The notes: generated by a model not told the origin, from the letters alone. 64,000 nucleotides of DNA from Chaenocephalus aceratus (GCA_023974075.1 CM043787.1:40049668-40113667), one strand, 5' to 3'; shown: positions 27,600 through 41,044, numbered from the stretch's first letter. Numbers and translations: made by a program.

Positions 27600-29287
27600 T
27601 GTTTCTGTGTGTGTGTGTGACTGAGCGTACACATGCGCTTATACTGGTTGTTATAGGAAAAGATAGATGTGTGCATTTAAATGTGTGGTGATATATTAAC
27701 TTTTCTTTATTGCATGAGCCCTATTTTATTTATTTTTTTAAGAATGGGCCCTTATATAAATGTATTCATATATTGTGTGATGTCACGTAGGAAAGCACAG
27801 GTGTAAAACATGTAATTGTTGCTGGCTGGATTTGGCCAAATGTTTAAGTTAGTGGAAGGAGTGCAAGTAAGTTACCCATTACATTTTGGAGCAGATCTCG
27901 ATCAAGGATGGAAACGAAAAATGTTTTTCACTTGTGTTAACACTGAGCGATAAGGCATTTGGCATGCTAGAGGTCTGGACCCTCTGAATGCCCTTCTCGT
28001 GGTTAGTGAAATCTGCCAACTGTGGAATGTTTTTGTGTCACATCAGAGGCCTGACATAGTTTTGGCAATTGAATCCCCATTAAAATATCATCTTCAGTTA
28101 TTTTATCTTTAATTAAGACTAAGTTGAACCGATGCATTGAAAAATGTGTCAGAGTCCGAAAGCAGAGTGTAGGGTGTTTCTCTCTGTGTGTGAACATGTA
28201 GTGTTTGAATTCTAGCCATGGCGTGACTCCTTAGCTTCTGGCAAACCTTTACACCTCTCATCACTGTATGCCAACATACGCACACTCAACCTAACACACA
28301 CTCACATTGTGCTCGAGTAACTCTCCTCTTGGTGATTGGCTGAGAGTCTGTGTGAAATGGCTTGCCAGACCTCTAATTGGCTTGACCCAGACTAACCCTG
28401 AAATCCTATTGGACTAAGACTTCCCAGTCTACAGTGCGCACACACGATCACACAATTATCGGGCTCTGCAAAAGCCTAACAATGCATAAATCAATAATCG
28501 GCTGCAATAATAAAACAATAACAACATTATTCATTATAGTAATGTTCATTATGGTAAGCATGTCAGTTAGCGAGATCATGCAGCCTAATGTTGTTTTGTT
28601 ACAAACAAAAATTAGATCCTAAGAGCCACTGTCTAAACACATCAAATACTTGACCAACAGATCACCTTTTTTTAATGTTTTCTAAACACTTATTCCTACT
28701 CTGGTTTTTTAAAATGTGATTTCAAATCATTGGCAGAGCTTGGTCTTAATAATCTCTGGTGAACAAATATATTAAAAGAATATAAGCATATGTGCTATAA
28801 ACCTGCATTATACTCAGTATGTACAAAACAAATACTCACAATTACAGTTTTGCAATCTGGCTCTGTCTCGTATCCAGAGAAAGTTAGAATGATTAAAAGA
28901 CAGAGAAAGGAAGTTGCGGAGAAGGAGGAAGTATTTCTGCGTTCCATGCGTCACACATTCGCTGTGTTTAAACATGAAACAAGCAGCATATTTACAGTTT
29001 ATGTTCTAAAAATGGACAATAGGATCCCTGAGTTTCACCTGCCTGCAACAACACAGACCTAGAACTGGTTTTCATTGGAGAACTTTAAAGTACATTTTCC
29101 CTTTGGTATAAGCGTGTCATGCTTTCCTGCACATGCAAATGGCATGGGGGATTACTATAATGGTAATAGTGACTGTCCTTCAACCGAATGATACCATGTA
29201 AAGCCTCCTCACATTTGCACTACTGAAGTGTCCTTGAGCCAGAAGTAGATGTTACTTTCTTGTGATATATATATATATATTATATAT

Positions 29288-29584
29288 TAGGGCTGTCAGT
29301 CGATTAAAATATTTAATCGCGATTAATCGCATGATTGTCCATAGTTAATCGCGATTAATCGCACATTGTTTATCTGTTCTAAATGTACCTTAGAGGAATA
29401 GTTTTCAAGTTTTTAATACTGTTATCAACATATGAGTGGACAAATATGCTTTATGCTAATGTTTATTATCATTTGAACAATGACAAATATCCTCATGAAT
29501 ATTAAACACAACAACCTCTGAACAGTACAAATATTCGCCTCAATTCAACCTGGAACCTCTCTCATACAATAATACAATACAAAT

Positions 29585-29665
<81 letters not shown>

Positions 29666-30220
29666 GTGTGTGTGTGAGTGAGTGAGTGAGTGAGAGAGAG
29701 ATGGATCGTTGGAGCTATGTGCAACTCAAGGCATATGCTCGAACGGGAGCTGCCTGGACGCTGCAATCTCTATCCGAGCTGAGTGTGCTGACTTCTCCTA
29801 CAATGTCCCACTGTCTGGCTTCCTGCATAAAGTCAAGTGCTCGGCGCAGTTGTGGCGAAATGTCGCTCCTCTGTTTTCATTTAAACAGCTCCTTCTATCC
29901 GTTAGCGCAGCTAGCTAGCACCAGATGCTAACAACAACAATGCACGTAAGGTCTCTCTCTCGCTCGCTCAGGCCACACATACACACACCCTCCCGGTCCT
30001 CCCGATGGCCAGCCGGTGCCTGCCGGTGAGCGTGGAAATGTGGTCTGCCACAAGCAGGCGGCAGGAGCGGGGCTGTCAGCATCAGCTTGTAGATGGTATT
30101 TTAAACTCGATGCGCTCTGAAACTACGGGGCGGCCGTGAAAAAAAAATACACATGCGTTAATCGCGTTAAAATAATTAGTGGCGTTCATTTTTTTTTAAT
30201 AACGCGTTAACTTGACAGCC

Positions 30221-30223
<3 letters not shown>
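29288..30223. mobile_element. hAT-like non-autonomous element in a (TA)n repeat
   Basis: This is a 936-bp element bounded by TAGGGCTGTCA and its exact inverse TGACAGCCCTA. The subterminal regions hold repeats of ATTAATCGCGATTAATCGC (left) and GCGTTAATCGCGTTAA (right), typical of an abundant teleost hAT-type family. It is flanked by TATATAT on both sides, compatible with an 8-bp duplication but not provable in a TA repeat. Inside are a TG array (29586-29677), an AGTG run and a G/C-rich middle. No transposase is encoded. Confidence 0.75.
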
Positions 30224-30263
<40 letters not shown>

Positions 30264-30766
30264 CTGGAAAAATATAACAAAACAAAGACAGTGCGACAAG
30301 TAAAGTAAAGAAAATAGTTTTAATCCTTTCTTTCAAAATAAAATATTTGCCTGTGGACATTGAGTGGAACGTGTTAGGAATAACTGGAATTTTAAGAGCA
30401 TTGTAATAAAATGCTTATTAAATAAAAAAACTGGGTTAAATATCATTGTAAATTAGTCACTCATGAGACTCATACTCAAATATACAAATGCAGATAAAAT
30501 ACAGATGCTTAACCTGCTTTGTTCAAGTCTTTGAGAAAATGTCTGCCTATTTTGCAAATGGTGTGACACAAAAGCAAAGCAGCTTATTTTAAATACGGAT
30601 CTAATAAAATTGTGAATGCAGCATAAAATGTAAATTCAATTATATAGCCCTATTACATGGAATGAATAATAGAAAAATATCTGAGGTATGTAATACATCA
30701 ATAAAAAATAAGAAAAGAGAAAAACTTGTGTTATTGTAAATCGAAGAATAAAGCTCCTCAGCGCTT

Positions 30767-30768
<2 letters not shown>

Positions 30769-30830
<62 letters not shown>

Positions 30831-30843
30831 ACGCACACGCACA
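30769..30843. repeat. (CA)n with GCAC and GACA variants
   Basis: CA array grading into CACACG and then CAGA units, 0.2 kb from the candidate alternative exon donor. Confidence 0.96.
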
Positions 30844-31057
30844 GACAGACAGACACACACAGACAGACGACCACTAAAAACACTGGCTTTTGATGTCTCA
30901 AAGTGCTTGCCTTTTCTTTCTCTTTCATCTGAGGTTTATAGAGGTCAAGTGTGGCTTTTGTGTAAAACTGAACCTAAAAGATTCATAGATTCCTTTTCTT
31001 TTACATTTTTGCTCTTTCTTTCTTTGTGGTTTTACTTTGCTCGTCATTGGTTCTTAC

Positions 31058-31216
31058 CTGGGGTTGTAGAGGGCATGTGCGTCTCTCATGTGGTTGGCCT
31101 CTAGTTGATCGTAAGTTTGGTGCATTCTCCAGGCGCCAGCGCCGCATTTACTATAGTTCGACTTGGAGTTATCGTCACTGCTGCTGTTCACCAATGGACC
31201 CTTCGATAAGTTCATT
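31058..31216 (-). CDS. esrrg: Candidate alternative upstream exon of esrrg, in frame with the A/B-domain exon
   Basis: This is a 159-bp exon candidate on the same strand as esrrg. A pyrimidine-rich acceptor (CATGTTGTCCCCGTCTGCAG) ends just before 31216. A strong donor, CCCCAG|GTAAGAA, follows 31058. The sequence is open from the ATG at 31215-31213 to the donor: 52 codons beginning MNLSKGPLVNSSSDDNSKS and ending DAHALYNP, plus two bases. Those two bases and the first base of the 17927 exon make an Arg codon, and reading continues without a stop as [13 protein letters not shown] do not recognise the protein segment. It is Ser/Asn-rich at the start and has no obvious domain. It differs from the N-terminal extension of mammalian ERR-gamma isoform 1, which also joins at LLCRM. 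It could equally be a 5' UTR exon that happens to be open, with translation starting at 17914. The splice structure is seen; use as coding sequence is inferred. The intron to the next exon would be 13130 bp. Confidence 0.6.
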
Positions 31217-31981
31217 CTGCAGACGGGGACAACATGAGAGATGGAACGGTGAAAATTGAGCCAGTGAAATATATACGGAAGATGATAAAGAGCAGCAGAG
31301 ACATACACAATATTCAACTCATATCAAATAAAACACACTAAATATGTTTGTTAGTTATTCAAATCTAAAGATTAGGAGAATACACATTAATTAATCAGGG
31401 ACATTGAAATAGTACACATAATGAAATACAAATTGAAAAAATCTGAAGTATGTATACTTCTCTTAAGTTGGACATGAACATGGATAGAAGGAAGAATACA
31501 CATAATAATAAAAAAAAGACAAAATAATAAAACAAATGGGAGGTATATGAATATGTCATGTGCTACAAAAATGCACACACAACTCACACATTCAGCATAC
31601 AACTTTGGCTTGTCTGTATGCAACAGATATAACAAACAGATGCAGAAGACCTGATCGGTGTATACAAGTTTGCAAATATTCAGCACGGGCAGCCAGAGAC
31701 AGATCAGAAGACATGTAGAAAAACAGACACACAGGCCGACATGCTGAGAGCGACGACAGGCGGACGGACAGACAGGCGGAGGCAGAGAGGACGGGCTCTG
31801 ACTTTAAACCTGTGCAGAAGACTTTTGTCCAGGAATATGTTAACACATTTCTGTCTAATACGCCCGTCTGTGCGCAGATGGGGCGGATGCGTCACGCTGC
31901 TAATTGAAACACACCCCGGCTGTGTGTAACGTCAGAGGAGTTTTACCAGTTTTAGCCTTGCAAAAAGGCTTTCAGACAGAG

Positions 31982-31992
31982 GGAATATAAAA
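31982..31992 (+). promoter_or_regulatory. TATA-like box on the plus strand
   Basis: GGGAATATAAAAGTAAAAG lies about 50 bases downstream, on the plus strand, of the AACGTCAG element. It could be part of a bidirectional promoter together with the minus-strand CRE/TATA pair, or be chance A/T-rich sequence. No plus-strand gene is seen beyond it. Confidence 0.2.
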
Positions 31993-32071
31993 GTAAAAGC
32001 ACCGGAGGAGGGACTGCGATCTGTCAATCAAGACCGGCACTGTCGTCATGGGAGGAGCTGTCGCCGGGTTG

Positions 32072-32080
32072 ATAAGGTCA
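32072..32080 (+). promoter_or_regulatory. ERR/steroidogenic-factor-type half-site near candidate promoter
   Basis: ATAAGGTCA carries the AGGTCA core and the A at position 3 of the ERR consensus TNAAGGTCA, missing only the first T. It lies about 75 bp downstream of the minus-strand TATA box. Autoregulation is known for ERR genes in mammals; use of this site is inference. Confidence 0.25.
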
Positions 32081-32146
32081 CCGCAGGAATCAACAGAATC
32101 AAAATCATGCACCGCCAAAAATATAATAATTAAATAACATGGCGCA

Positions 32147-32162
32147 TTTATAGCTGACGTCA
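32147..32162 (-). promoter_or_regulatory. CRE directly upstream of a TATA box (candidate esrrg promoter)
   Basis: On the minus strand a perfect palindromic cAMP response element TGACGTCA (32162-32155) is followed after two bases by TATAAATG (the TATAAA core is 32152-32147). Transcription from here would start around 32120 and run toward the candidate exon at 31216, about 0.9 kb downstream. Nearby 31.73-32.10 kb is richer in CpG than the surrounding intron and contains another CRE-like core (AACGTCAG near 31930). The motifs are seen; promoter activity is inferred. Confidence 0.45.
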
Positions 32163-33951
32163 AAGAGGAGGACAACGTGCAGGGTTTACAATCCATTTAG
32201 CTGGGTGGCCTACATTTGGGAAGAAAACTTTCTTCCAGGCAAAGCAAATATAAAATACTGAAACCAATTCAGATTGGGGAACATAACTAGCATTAAAGTA
32301 ATCCTTCTAAAATAATGCTGAAGTGACGCTGGCTGTGACGCTTGAGGCATACCTGCACTTTGCATTTTGAGCATTTCTAGGTTTTTTACATAACAAATGT
32401 GTCAAAAATAATTATGCCTGGTTATCCATTTAGTAAATTTAAAATAATTCCTCCCTCATCGGGCACATCTTTTTATAATAATCTATTATTAAAAGTAATT
32501 ACAGTAATTCATTCACATCAAGAGCTCTTTAAGCAACAAATAAAAACTATCTTTATTAATTATCTTTATATTAGTTTTTGTTGTTTGAGTTTTGCTGGAT
32601 TTTTCCTGTCATTACCACATTCCTGCGTGTGTGTTGTCTCAGACGTTGTGTATCGGTAAACAGAGCAGGATGTTGGTATGTGTCACAAACTGATAGACAC
32701 ATGTTTACCCCACAAACACACACCGCACAGACATCTGTGTGTTCCTAAGTGTGTGTGATGTTGTCCCGGTGTGGGTTGCTGTTTAGGTGAGGGCCACGTA
32801 GGCAGACAGGTAGACAGACCAATCACTCGTCTGACAGCCCCCCCCCCCCCACCCCCCTCAGAGCTGAGTTGGCTCAGGGAAAGGTGGAGGGCCAGGGTGT
32901 GTAATATGTAGGTTTTAGTTCCACTCTGGTGAATCGGAGGAATCGATATCTGCTGCTGCTGCTGCTGCTTCAGACACTTATTGGCTTTGGTTGCGGTGTC
33001 ACAATGCTATATAGACAGGCAACACTTAATACTGCTTTTTTATTGGGTGGGGGGGGGGTTTGTCCTGGGTTCAGATCGGACCAAGGTACACCCAGTAACC
33101 ACTGATACGTGATGTTGTAAGTTTGAATCACTGCCTTTCCTCTTGCATAAAAGCTGATACGTGAAATGTGTCCTTCCACGGGCCATCACAACACACTAAG
33201 TAAAGAAAAGTAAAGTAGCAGAAGAAGAAAAAAAGGAATAGATTGAACATGGAAGGTATTTAGCTTTACTTCCTTATTTTGTTTTAATTTAATGTTTAAT
33301 GTTTAATTTTTGGAAATAAAACCTGAGTTGACCAAGTTCTAAGATAAATCACTATATATAAAGTATCTAACAAGTGAAATGAAATATATATTATTATTTG
33401 AATTTGCCGAAATCCCCTCAAGGCTGCCACTTGCATTAACCCCAAACACTTGTTTTACATTATACCTTATGGCAAGGTAATCGGATATTTGATTCATTCA
33501 AGAAGATTACATTTAGGATAAAAGGCATCTTAAAATGAGCAGACAACCATTGTCTTAAGGCTTTAAACAGCTTTTGTATTCGCTGCAAGGAAATCTTGCA
33601 CGAGAAAAAGTGAAATTTTACGATTTTAAGTCGTAACCATGTGGGTACTTAAACAGCAACAACATAAATAGCTCAGGTCATAAATATTTATATATGCGTA
33701 CAAAGTAAAAGGAAATAAAGGGGAAGAGTATTAAAAGTATGTGATTCTACCTGACCTATTTCACACTCCTGTCATTACATGTAAGCAGCACCAGACCAGC
33801 ACACACACATACACACACACACAAGCTAGAATTGTGTGCGTGGGTCTGTAATTGTGTAAAAGTAGGGAGATCGCGGGTGTCTTTCTGATGCTCAGTGACT
33901 CGCTCATGTGTTGCTGGCCCATCTGTGAACAGAATGACCATGACACTGTGG

Positions 33952-33956
33952 GTGTG

Positions 33957-34011
<55 letters not shown>

Positions 34012-34116
34012 ACATGGTGATGCAGTGATTGATGAGACAGTTGCCATTCTTGCTAATGCAAAACGCACCTATCCCTGAAGGAAGAAAAATGCCACACACA
34101 ACACACACACCACACA

Positions 34117-34156
<40 letters not shown>

Positions 34157-34176
34157 ACACACACACACACACCACA
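33952..34176. repeat. Facing TG and CA arrays
   Basis: TG array at 33952-34011 and CA array at 34092-34176, with an 80-bp unique spacer, both with phase breaks. On one strand they are complementary and could pair. Confidence 0.95.
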
Positions 34177-36270
34177 AGGCTGCAACTGCCCTACCTAATT
34201 ACCCCTCTAGTTGGGGCAGTTTGATGTCCTCTAGCTTAAACAGAACAGTCAGCGTGAAAAATAAAAAATAATTGATATTTCCCTTTTCTACTTTTGATTT
34301 TAACTGTGGCTCTATTTGTATTACTAATCTTGTGCTATAAAGGAGATGAGAAGAACACACATGTTCTATTGTTAGATATTCCTGAGACTATGTCAGGAAG
34401 TCGTTAAAAATATGTGCATGTGTGATAAAATATATTTTGTCATTTGTCAAAATATGATAGTGTGTGCATGCATTCGTGTGTGTGTCGGTAGACATTAAAG
34501 TAATAATCCCAAATGCCAGGTGCATAAACATACTAATATAGAAGTGTGTGGGACTATGTTTCCCGGCCTGCACGTTCATCAGGGCAAGTGGGGTTCGGCG
34601 CTGCAGCCCTTTGTGTGTCTGAGTGGATGTGGATATGTGTGCGCTTTAGCGTTAGCGACGGGAGCTGTTAGCGGGGCAGGCGGCAGATGGGCTGTCGGCC
34701 TTAATAGGGACTGAGCGGGTGCAGAAAGGTGACAGCCCCACGAGGGAGGGGCATGTGGGGAGGGAGGGGAGGAGTGTGTGTGTGGGGGGCTGAGTGGTGA
34801 GGGAAGAAAGGGATAAAGAGGAAATGAATTATCTGCCGAGGTCAAGAAAAGTGCATTTCAGCTGCGTAGAGGAACGCACCTACTGAGGACAAAAAGTGCC
34901 ACGACACACCTGAAAAGGTTAACAAAATTAAGCTGTGGCCATTTCAGCACTTCTAAAATAAAAAAAATGGTAGTCTGTTTCATTCAGTCAGGTATGTTCG
35001 TTATCAGTTTGGTTTTAAAAAAAAGGCCTAATGTGTCCCTATTTGAAACCACATTGACACTTTTGAAAAGCTAAAGTTATTATAAAATATTTCACCGAAC
35101 TTCAATAAAAATAAGGAAATGAAATGCGCTACAAGTTTTCAAATGTCAAGAGCACAACTTGTGTGTGGACATGTGATTAACATGAACTGCTGGGAGGACT
35201 TGAGAAGCACAGAAACAGTCACACACTCTCGCTGTTTGTTAGTTGTTACAAAAGACCTTTCCTGTTCCTCAAAAACACGCCGGAAACGGAACGTCATGAT
35301 ACATTCCAACAAGAGGGCTAATAATACGCGTAGCATTTTAATTGCATTACGAGAGGTTTTAATTGTATAAAACAAAAACTCTTTAAAATAGCAAGACACA
35401 TTAAATATAGTAAAGTAAAATTGATAACCTAACTTTAAAAAAAATGCTGTTTTCAAAAAATATTGATCAAAGTTTGGGGGAAATGATCAGTTATTGAGCA
35501 ATTGTGTTATACTTTTTAGAAATATCCTCTCTTAACTTTATAACAACCCCCCCCCACCCCGCGCTGTTACTTTTCGGTTTATGCTGAAACTAAAGTTGTA
35601 TTAAGTTTAGCTCGTGCTATATTTGTGTGTTAGTTGAGTTTACTTGTCGGGGGCTTTGATAAAGTTGGTAAATTACAAGTGCACAGTAAACCGAAAGAGA
35701 AAAAGGTAGACATAAAACACGAAAGCGAGAGGTGTGGGGGGGGGGGGGCTGGCCTGTCATTCTCTCCCCATCAGGCACACACATGAAGCATGATGGGAGG
35801 ATAAGGCGAGGAATATTTCACTGTCAGCGGAAGGCGGCATGGTCATTCATTTCTCTCTCTGTTAGTATCTCTCCATATCCCTTTTTACTGTATTCTTCCC
35901 CTTTTGTCTTTTTGAACCGCCCTTACACACTGTCGAAACAATGACAATTTAATCATACTACACAAGGCCTGGCCATGAAGGGGGGGGGGCTATGCAACCA
36001 GACAATCTATAGGGCTCTCCCCACGGACACACACGAAGAGAGAAACAGCACAACAGAAAAAGAGTGCAAAAGACAGACAAGGCGTTTGAACCTGCATCAT
36101 TCTCTCGATCCTCTTTAACTCATGCACACACACTCTTGCGCACACACATGCTCTCAGGCACACACAGCACCTCTCCGTCTAAATAGTTCTATTGTGGCCC
36201 AGTCTCCCGCTGTCTCCTCTCATTAGGAGTGAGAGGCAGCATTAGAGGCCCTGAGACGATACTATGGACA

Positions 36271-36290
36271 CCACACACACACACACACAC

Positions 36291-36330
<40 letters not shown>
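36271..36330. repeat. (CA)n microsatellite
   Basis: 60-bp CA array with one AAC break. Confidence 0.95.
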
Positions 36331-36334
<4 letters not shown>

Positions 36335-36830
36335 CCTGTTCTTAAGCGCAGCTCATTAATTTACCCTGTGGACAGCTAACATTTGGTAACTCCTTCACAA
36401 AAAATAATAATGCCGCAATAGCGATAGTAACTATTACAAAATAAATATGAAAGTCAATATTCTCTCAAATCAAAAGATACCTGTTACATTTTCTAAAAAG
36501 AATGACATTACGCACTCGACACTTCAAGTGGAAATCTGCGAGGTGTGAAGACTCCCTTTTTTCTGAATCTCTCTAAGCTTTACATATAGAAAAGTCAGTA
36601 TGCCGCAGTAGGAAGAGTAATTCTTAGTCAAAGAACAAATGATTTGATAGATTTTGTTAAAGTAATAAAATGAATGCACATTTTGATGTATGGATGACGG
36701 AACACAAGGAGCGGATGAGCGGCGTGGAGAGCGGGAAAGGGGGGGGAAGGATAAGAGATGGGAAGAGATGAGCGGCGTTGACTCTATATATCACTCTCTC
36801 GCTTCTTTCAATCAGCGCTTTGGCATTCAA

Positions 36831-36891
<61 letters not shown>

Positions 36892-36928
36892 CCACACACA
36901 CACACACCACACACACACACACACACAC
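36831..36928. repeat. (CA)n microsatellite with ACC breaks
   Basis: 98 bp CA with GCAC and two CACC interruptions; a TG run follows at 36970-36998. Confidence 0.95.
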
Positions 36929-37589
36929 GTTAAGCTTCACCTGGTGTGGTGTAATGGCTAATTGCAGTGAGTGTGTGTTGTGTGTGTGTGTGTGTGTACA
37001 GCTGGACAGTCTCTCTTACTGCTCTTTCAACACATGAAGGCCGGCACTGACCCATGACATACACACACGCAGAGAACTGATGGATCGAGAATAAGCCAGA
37101 GAAATGCACATCATCAGGGCTGTACTAAAGTGTGTGATTGTGTATCTGCAACATCTGCATATGAATGTGTAATTGCATTTTTGCCACAATTTGGTCACTT
37201 TAAGCTGCAAACGTGTGAGGAGTGTGTGTTTGCGCGCATATATGTGTGCATGCATGTGTGCGTTCATGCGTGGCTGTGTGTCCAGCGGACCCCTAAGTGC
37301 TGGTGTCAGACAAAAGCAACCCCCCCCCCCCTTTCCTTCCCACCTCTCGCTCGGTCTGTCCCTCTCATTGCATCTCTCTCTCTTTACGGACTGAATTACC
37401 ACTGGAATGCCCGGACCCTTTACTTGAGAGAGAGGCTGCCGTATGCATGAGTGTGTGGTGAGTGTGTGTGTGTGTTTTTTGTGCTTATTTGACTATGCAT
37501 ATACTTACTGACTACGAATGCAGATGGACAGGCAAACAGATGCGAAACAAATAAGTACAACACCTCCTCACACAGGCCACCAATGGGTC

Positions 37590-37594
37590 ACACA

Positions 37595-37672
<78 letters not shown>

Positions 37673-37726
37673 ACACACAATGTGGACAGGCAGGCAACCC
37701 ATGCATGACTACAAACAGATGCAAAT

Positions 37727-37784
<58 letters not shown>

Positions 37785-37790
37785 CACACG
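37590..37790. repeat. Two adjacent CA arrays
   Basis: CA arrays at 37590-37679 (with CACC breaks) and 37727-37790 separated by 47 bp of unique sequence. Confidence 0.95.
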
Positions 37791-40700
37791 CTCACACAGC
37801 CAACAAATCAGTGCGGCACATATTGACATGCTTTGACAGATGAATTAAGTAAATGATTTTATAAGGAGATTAAAAGGATTTTAATTTACGCAATCTCTCT
37901 TTGGTCCCACCTGTCCCTCCCTCCCTCCAGTCAGCTTTACCTCTCCCTCTCCCCCCCTTCCCTCTACTGCTTTCTCTCCCTCATGGCCTGAGAAAATTAG
38001 TGCACGAGAGACTGAACGATATGATGCATCTTCTTCATTTGCTTTGACAAGAAACAAGCACATTTTTGTTTTCATTTGCATTAATTCATACATTTCAAAT
38101 AAACAGTTTCGGACAATAGTAAGGTGATCTTTGCCTTTTTTTTTTAAAGACTACATATGTATTACAAAGCTGCACTATTAAGGTTTTGGTTGAATGGTCC
38201 TTAGTGATATTTGAACTAACAGAGTGTAAGAACGCTCTGCCTTCAAGTTTCAAGAATGAGATTTTTCAATAAATTATTTCATCTAAATTAAACAAATCAT
38301 AATCAATCTTTAAGATAATGATTGTGCTCCATAAACTAAAATTAAACATTGAAATGTGTCTGGTTGCATTGCTTTCAGTGCTCTCTTGACACAAGGAGTA
38401 ATACTTGAAGGGTGGAAATGGAGCGCTTTTGGTGTGCACACATTTAATCACTAAAATCTGTTTAATAAACAATAAAAAAATCGAAAGAAATAAATCATTT
38501 TGTCACGTTTTCTTACATGTATTAATTTAGTTTGATGAATTGTGAGTTATTCCTCCGAAAAAACCTAATTTAGAGTTTCACTTACCAAACATTTGATTTC
38601 ACTACCATTTCTATGAATGAAATACAATTATTAAAAATCCCGATTGATAATAACCGTAACTGAATTGACGTACGCTGCCTTGGTGCTTCTCTTCGTCTCT
38701 CACGCTGCAAACCTTTGACTGAACGATCAGCTCGGCCGCTGAAGCCCCGTCTCCTTCACACACCACTGACAAAAACCCCCAAATGTCACTAAAGTCACTG
38801 TAGGAAATATATCTTAATGATATGCAAATGCTATGTATATGGAAGCATGAGGGGAATGCAATTATGTTAACAGCTTAAGCGGTACTTGTTGTTATTATTA
38901 TTATTATTATCGGTATGATCATTATCCCTAATATTTAATTAGTGCAGAAGAGCAGTGCCTGAGAGCAAAGGAAGCCTGAGCAGAGAAAAAGAGAACGGTG
39001 GACGGATGAATGGATGAATGGATGAATGGATGAAGGAGCGGACAGTCAGACAGATGCGAAAAAAGGGCCAAAGGCTTTCTAAAATATTAGAGAGCGGTTT
39101 GCAGATTACGGGCACTTGCAGTAACACGGAAAAGTAAAGCAGCACATTCCACTGATAACCGTCTGATATCAAAAGAGTTTTTCCGTCAACATATTTGTGC
39201 TTGATTTTTAAACAGAGTTCTCACATTTTACACTTATTCAAAAGTTCCATAACCTGGACAGAGGAAGTCACTTTCTTTTCTCATTCACAATAAAAAAACA
39301 TTTGCTATTGGTTCCTAAAATACACCACACAGTTTTCAGTGGAAGGAGCATTGCCCAGACTCTGTTCTTAGCGTCGAAAGTATTCTGGAATCAGACTTTG
39401 CCCGTCTTCAAGTCATTTGGATTTACAAAGGAAATTGGCTTGCTCAATATTAAAGATTGTTCTAAAGAGACTTTGCTCAGATCAAAACCTCAAAACGCAA
39501 CCAAAAGCCAGATTTATAAAAATGCTCTGCTATTTGAATTATCATGTTTAAACTCCTCTTAAGGTGTTTTTTCTTGGTATACTATTGAAGTTTCAATAAA
39601 TATACATTTGTGCTAAAGGAATAACTCTTAAGGGCATTTGTATATCTTTAAGAATTACTGTAAACATAATTATAATTGAAACACACTACCAATAAACGTT
39701 TTTTATATTGATCAAAGACTATTTGAGCTGTAATATTAAGCCAGCTGTTCTTTTTATTCCTCTTACTGTGTAGGTGAGAGGTTCTCTTTTTGTAAATGAA
39801 ACACTCACACACACATACAAACGTGAGCCGATTCAAAGTTCACATATAATGTCAGTTTTCTTTAAAAATGTCAATAATGTCCTGTTCAGGAAACACATCA
39901 GAAAATCATTTCTGCTTTGACTTTTACCTTTCAGGTCTCCACCTCCGACTTTCTACCGTGAAGACACTGAGGGTCATTTATATGTATGCATTATCATGCC
40001 AGGTCCACTTACGACAACTACGCCTTATATATGTATTTTAATTTCTATACATATTTACAATTAAATTCTGGCATTTATTGAAAGCAATGCGATTTTGACA
40101 GTGTCAGTGCCATCAGTGAATTCACCCATCCCAAGTGACTGCACTCTCTTTGCAGATTTACACTCATCACTTCAGTCCATGTGTTACCTCGTGAAGTTTG
40201 AAAAAGGAAAAAGTGTGTGTTTATTGCTATATTTTGCTTTGAGTTATCTGTCCTTGTGTGCATTTTTATGAAACGCAGCTTGCATGGCAGGTCACCCAAC
40301 CACACACACTGCTGTCTGTTCTGCCAATCAGTTAGTCTGCATTTTGAGCAGCGTCTTCAACATTCACTTAAAGAGCAAAGCATTGGCTAAAGGAGCAGCT
40401 CAGCGGCACTCACTGTTTGTGTGTGTGTGTCTGTGTGTGTGACTGTCTCTAATTCCTGTGCGGGGCCACACGCTGAGCTGCCCGTCCTGAAATTCTACCT
40501 CCTCTGGCATTTAAGAGCGCAGCTCTCCCCCTTTCCTCTCCCTCCTCTCTTATGGGCCCTTCTCCTCTCGTCTCTCCCGTTATTCCGTAACCTCAATGCC
40601 CTGTTACCTCTCTGATTCTCTGCCTGGACACACACATAAAACAACATGCGTGCTCAAGCATAAAACCCAGGAAGACATACTCTGACTGAGTTGCTGTTTT

Positions 40701-40958
40701 TGTCCTGAGAACAATTTGAGTCAAAAGTAACAGAATGTCTTGAAAACAGAAAAAGTGTCCCTATTTTTACTAATGAGTGTGTATGTGCAGGTGTGTGTGA
40801 GTGTGTGTCTCGCTCCCAGGTGGAGAAACAGAAATTCCACTCTTCTACCCACTGAGTAAGAGCTGCTGTCCGGATACTGCAGCCACACACACACACTTAT
40901 ACATACACACTGACACACAACACTCATACACATTGATACATACACACTGACACACACT

Positions 40959-41044
<86 letters not shown>
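40959..41044. repeat. (CA)n microsatellite
   Basis: 86-bp CA array preceded by CACTGACA-type units; lies 0.4 kb downstream (minus sense) of the candidate 41.6-kb promoter. Confidence 0.96.

Noticed and set aside
33061..33190. Possible tRNA-derived SINE (GTCCTGGGTTCAGATC)
   Set aside because: Only a short stretch resembles a SINE B-box region; no clear head or tail.
37590..37790. CRISPR-like repeat-spacer pattern
   Set aside because: Only microsatellites with unique spacing; the genome is a vertebrate.
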